From contig JAFRNY010000073.1 in the NCBI GenBank assembly GCA_017429945.1, positions 1 to 64,000 on the forward strand: a DNA stretch of 64,000 nt, read 5' to 3'. The notes beneath the pieces are model-generated. The model saw nothing but the letters and a program-made list of their open reading frames with translations. It made no database searches and was not told where the DNA came from. Position 1 is the stretch's first letter, and each line of letters opens with the position of its first letter. The DNA comes from Bacteroidaceae bacterium (GTDB lineage: Bacteria > Bacteroidota > Bacteroidia > Bacteroidales > Bacteroidaceae). This document shows positions 61,101 through 64,000 of this stretch, piece by piece. Both the position numbers and the translations under genes were made by a program.

Positions 61101-61108
61101 CTGAAGGT

Positions 61109-63661
61109 TTATTGTTGTTCGTCGCGATCGAGGGTTATTGTCTGTCCGTCGCTCAGCTGGGTGGGGTCGGGCAGTTCGGATGCGCGGGCCTCTTCGGGCA
61201 GATCTTCCTCGTTCTCCTCTGAAGGCACTACGCATACGTTGGCAATAGTATCGTTGCGCTTCTGCAACTCGATGAGCTTGACGCCCTGCGTGGCGCGTCC
61301 CTGGATCTTTATCTTCTCGAGCTTCAGGCGGAGAGTGATGCCCGACTTGTTGATAATCATCAAGTCTTCGTCGTTGGTGACACTCTTGATAGCTGTCAGC
61401 AGGCCGGTCTTCTCCGTGACTTCGAGGGTCTTGACGCCCTTGCCGCCACGGTTTGTGATGCGGTAGTCAGCGACGTCGGAGCGCTTGCCGTAGCCACGCT
61501 CAGACACGACGAGGATTGTCTCCTCCTCAGGCTTATCGACTACGACCATGCCAACGACCTCATTGCCTTCGCCTTCGAGAGTGATGCCTCGAACGCCGGT
61601 CGAGACGCGTCCCATGGTGCGAACTGTGTTCTCATTGAAGCGTACGGCACGACCCATGCGGCTTGCGATGACAATCTCGTTGTTGCCGTTGGTCAGGGCT
61701 ACGTCAACCACGCGGTCGCCCTCAGCAATATTGATGGCGATTACGCCGTTTGTGCGCGGGCGGCTGTAGTTGGCGAGCGCTGTCTTCTTGATCGTTCCGT
61801 TCTTTGTGCAGAACACGATGTAGTGCGACTCGTTGAACTCGGGATCATTGAGCTTACGCACATAGAGGCAAGCGTTTACGGCATCGTCGGGCTCGATATT
61901 GAGCATGTTCTGTATGGCACGTCCCTTCGAAGCCTTGTTGCCCTCGGGAATGTCGTACGCCTTGAGCCAGTAGCAACGGCCTTTCTTCGTGAAGAAGAGC
62001 ATCGTGTTGTGCATCGTGGCACGATAGATGTACTCTATGAAGTCGGCATCGCGTGTCGAAGAGCCCTTCGAGCCTACGCCTCCGCGGCTCTGTGTGCGGA
62101 ACTCGGCCAGCGGCGTACGCTTGATGTAGCCGAGGTGGCTTATGGTGATCACGATCTCGTCGTCGGCATAGAAGTCCTCGGGGTTGAACTCCTCGCTGGA
62201 ATAGACAATCTCCGAGCGGCGCGGGTCGCCGAAGCGCTCTTTCACCTCGAGGAGCTCGTCCTTGATGACCTTCCAGCAAAGGGTGTCGTCGGTAAGGATC
62301 TGATTGTAGTAGGCAATCTTCTCCATGAGTTCGTCGTACTCGGCATGGAGCTTGTCCTGCTGCAGTCCTGTGAGCTGTGCCAGACGCATATCGACGATGG
62401 CCTTCGACTGAAGCTCGTCGAGCGAGAAGCGCTCCTGCAGTCGGGTGCGGGCCTCTTCGGGCGTGCGGCTAGCACGAATGATGTGAACCACCTCGTCGAT
62501 ATTGTCGCTTGCGATAATCAGTCCTTCGAGGATGTGGGCACGCTCTTCAGCCTTGCGCTTGTCGTACTCCGTGCGACGGATCACTACTTCGTGGCGATGA
62601 TCTACGAAGCATTTGATCATGTCGCGCAGCGTCATCAGCTTCGGGCGTCCGCCCACGAGGGCGATGGAGTTGACCGAGAAGCTCGTCTGCAGCTGCGTCA
62701 TCTTGAAGAGCTTGTTGAGCACCACGTTGGCGTTGAAGTCGCGCTTGACGTCTATGACGATACGCATACCTTCGCGGTCGCTCTCATCGTTGGCATTGCT
62801 GATGCCCTCGATCTTGTGCTCGTTCACGAGGTCGGCGATATTCTTGATGAGTTCGGCTTTGTTGACTCCGTAAGGTATCTCGCTGATGACAATCTTGTCG
62901 TGCTGCTCGCCCGGCTCAATCTCTGCCTTGGCACGCATGACAATACGTCCGCGACCCGTCTCATAGGCGTCGCGCACGCCTTGCATGCCATAGATGTAGG
63001 CTCCTGTGGGGAAGTCGGGAGCGGGGATATACTTCATCAGGCCTTCGACGTCGATGTCGGGGTTGTCGATGTAAGCTACACAGCCGTCGATGCACTCGCC
63101 GAGGTTGTGCGTGGGGATGTTCGTGGCCATACCTACGGCAATACCCGTGGCTCCGTTCACAAGGAGGTTGGGGAAGAGCGTGGGCAGCACGCTGGGTTCT
63201 TTCTCCTTGCCGTCGAAGTTGTCGACCATGTCCACGGTTTCCTTCTCGAGGTCTTGCATCATTGCTTCGCCCATGGCAGCGAGGCGGGCTTCGGTATAAC
63301 GCATGGCTGCCGGCGAATCGCCGTCGACTGAACCGAAGTTACCTTGTCCGTCAACGAGCGTGTAGCGCATGTTCCAGTCCTGTGCCAGGCGCACCATGGC
63401 GAAATAGACCGAGCTGTCGCCGTGGGGATGGTAGTGACCGAGCACGTTACCTACTGTGCGGGCGCACTTGCGGTAGTCACGGTCGTGAGTGTTGCCATCG
63501 ACGCGCATACCGTAGAGGATACGACGATGCACGGGCTTGAATCCGTCGCGAGCATCGGGCAGGGCACGTGCTACGATAACGGACATCGAATAATCGAGGA
63601 ACGAGCTTCGCATCTCGCGTTCGATGTCTACTTTGATAATTCTGTCTTCTGAATCTTGCAT
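61109..63661 (-). CDS. gyrA: DNA gyrase subunit A
   Basis: 850 residues. It cuts and rejoins DNA in the GyrA2GyrB2 enzyme that adds negative supercoils. The catalytic tyrosine is Tyr122 ([10 protein letters not shown]). The quinolone region reads [19 protein letters not shown]: Ser83 is present, while position 87, acidic in many species, is Phe. The GyrA box appears as [10 protein letters not shown] near residue 530, and six beta-pinwheel repeats follow. The acidic C-terminus ([15 protein letters not shown]) is typical. Its promoter is embedded in a palindrome (63778-63824). Confidence 0.97.
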   Translation of the reverse strand: MQDSEDRIIKVDIEREMRSSFLDYSMSVIVARALPDARDGFKPVHRRILYGMRVDGNTHDRDYRKCARTVGNVLGHYHPHGDSSVYFAMVRLAQDWNMRYTLVDGQGNFGSVDGDSPAAMRYTEARLAAMGEAMMQDLEKETVDMVDNFDGKEKEPSVLPTLFPNLLVNGATGIAVGMATNIPTHNLGECIDGCVAYIDNPDIDVEGLMKYIPAPDFPTGAYIYGMQGVRDAYETGRGRIVMRAKAEIEPGEQHDKIVISEIPYGVNKAELIKNIADLVNEHKIEGISNANDESDREGMRIVIDVKRDFNANVVLNKLFKMTQLQTSFSVNSIALVGGRPKLMTLRDMIKCFVDHRHEVVIRRTEYDKRKAEERAHILEGLIIASDNIDEVVHIIRASRTPEEARTRLQERFSLDELQSKAIVDMRLAQLTGLQQDKLHAEYDELMEKIAYYNQILTDDTLCWKVIKDELLEVKERFGDPRRSEIVYSSEEFNPEDFYADDEIVITISHLGYIKRTPLAEFRTQSRGGVGSKGSSTRDADFIEYIYRATMHNTMLFFTKKGRCYWLKAYDIPEGNKASKGRAIQNMLNIEPDDAVNACLYVRKLNDPEFNESHYIVFCTKNGTIKKTALANYSRPRTNGVIAINIAEGDRVVDVALTNGNNEIVIASRMGRAVRFNENTVRTMGRVSTGVRGITLEGEGNEVVGMVVVDKPEEETILVVSERGYGKRSDVADYRITNRGGKGVKTLEVTEKTGLLTAIKSVTNDEDLMIINKSGITLRLKLEKIKIQGRATQGVKLIELQKRNDTIANVCVVPSEENEEDLPEEARASELPDPTQLSDGQTITLDRDEQQ

Positions 63662-63777
63662 TGCGGGTTAAATGTTATGCTTTATGCAGCTTTATTTTGT
63701 TAAGATATTTCTTATGTAAGATTTTGCTTCAGGGCGTCAGAAGGCAAATAAAGGGCTGTTTTCGGTAAAACGAGCGC

Positions 63778-63824
63778 CGGTTGCCTCAAAAAAGCGTACA
63801 AATTTAACGCTTTTCGGGCAACCG
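63778..63824. promoter_or_regulatory. Palindrome centred on the gyrA -7 box
   Basis: CGGTTGCC (63778-63785) pairs with GGCAACCG (63817-63824), and AAAAGCG (63790-63796) with CGCTTTT (63808-63814). The 11-bp centre (63797-63807) holds the -7 box. It could be an operator, or a cruciform that reports supercoiling. Confidence 0.75.
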
Positions 63825-63830
63825 ACAAAA
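63799..63830 (-). promoter_or_regulatory. gyrA promoter
   Basis: Minus-strand TAAATTTG (plus 63799-63806) with TTTTG 19 bp upstream (plus CAAAA at 63826-63830). The distance to the start codon gives a leader of about 130 nt. Confidence 0.78.
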
Positions 63831-64000
63831 TGTTTTCGATAAAAAGAAGTTAAAAGGGCTGATTTATGTCTCTGGAGCAGCGCTAAAGAGCTCTAATTCT
63901 GTCGTCAGAAGCTCTTTCGGCAGCAGCCTATGTGTTTCAGCTGCTGAGGCTGACATTACATCTTCGCCCTTGGTTTATTCGGCTGAGGCCGCAGATAGCT

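Larger units (their letters stand above)
63662..64000. other. Noncoding region upstream of gyrA, window edge
   Basis: It carries the gyrA promoter and the palindrome around it. From about 63840 to the end of the window I see no open frame of useful length on either strand and no RNA gene; a neighbouring gene presumably begins or ends beyond the edge. Confidence 0.55.

Noticed and set aside
61823-63331. Open frame of 502 codons on the plus strand
   Set aside because: It is entirely antisense to gyrA, with Val/Leu-rich composition and no domain; a shadow frame.

Overview
The window is a gene-dense stretch of a Bacteroidales-type chromosome (Bacteroidota). A family such as Prevotellaceae or Muribaculaceae is plausible but not proven. 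The evidence is the promoter type (TAnnTTTG -7 boxes, often with a TTG/TTTG -33 box 19-22 bp upstream), the general lack of strong Shine-Dalgarno sites, and the gene content: a fused NfnA-NfnB flavoprotein, a eukaryote-type (GT3) glycogen synthase, a DUF3417-type glucan phosphorylase, a tricorn-like S41 protease, a DUF5112/DUF5113-type sensor kinase, and a secreted protein whose C-terminus looks like a type IX secretion tail. I saw no rRNA, tRNA, insertion sequence, prophage or CRISPR array.

Layout. 1-6.2 kb, minus strand: nfnAB fusion, a PD40-like secreted protein, a nucleoside phosphorylase and mnmE, from one promoter to one terminator. 6.3-9.5 kb: fcl (plus), then a small secreted coiled-coil protein, prs and a ThiE/TenI-like gene (minus). 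9.5-16.3 kb, minus: a protease operon (small secreted protein, M16 lipoprotein, tricorn-like S41). 16.3-16.9 kb: noncoding DNA with the first 22-bp tandem array. 16.9-21.3 kb, plus: glycogen synthase and glucan phosphorylase, separated by an octamer repeat. 21.4-22.4 kb, minus: rubrerythrin and a rhamnose-mutarotase-like gene. 22.5-24.5 kb: nadE. 24.6-33 kb, minus: lon-tgt-lptF/G-DEAD helicase-C69 dipeptidase-free-Met-sulfoxide reductase, probably one long unit, with three hairpin repeats before the helicase. 33-33.75 kb: noncoding DNA with a 192-bp nested hairpin element and a second 22-bp array. 33.8-35.6 kb, plus: a periplasmic PheC-like lipoprotein followed by three small genes. 36-37.8 kb: an ECF sigma / membrane protein / Spy-like protein cassette. 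37.9-42.9 kb, plus: a Crp-family regulator, M3 peptidase, dCMP deaminase and CtpA-type S41 protease. 43-51 kb: a small unknown gene behind a structured leader, then (minus) a Dna2-like nuclease-helicase, a MltF-like lytic transglycosylase, uridine kinase and a large secreted metalloprotease-like protein. 51.3-59.6 kb, minus: TPR protein, giant sensor kinase, response regulator and PcrA/UvrD helicase. 59.7-63.7 kb, minus: gyrA and a TPR protein.

The most unusual signal is a family of 22-bp-period repeats at three places: two intergenic arrays (16439-16614 and 33485-33638, different unit sequences but sharing an ATTCAACCGG core) and a third run inside the sensor kinase gene (56155-56232). There it encodes extra sequence exactly in the ATP lid, where three units (66 bp) keep the reading frame. 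Other signals worth following are a palindrome centred on the gyrA -7 box, a Tgt enzyme lacking all three zinc cysteines, and a CnrYXH-like sigma-factor cassette.
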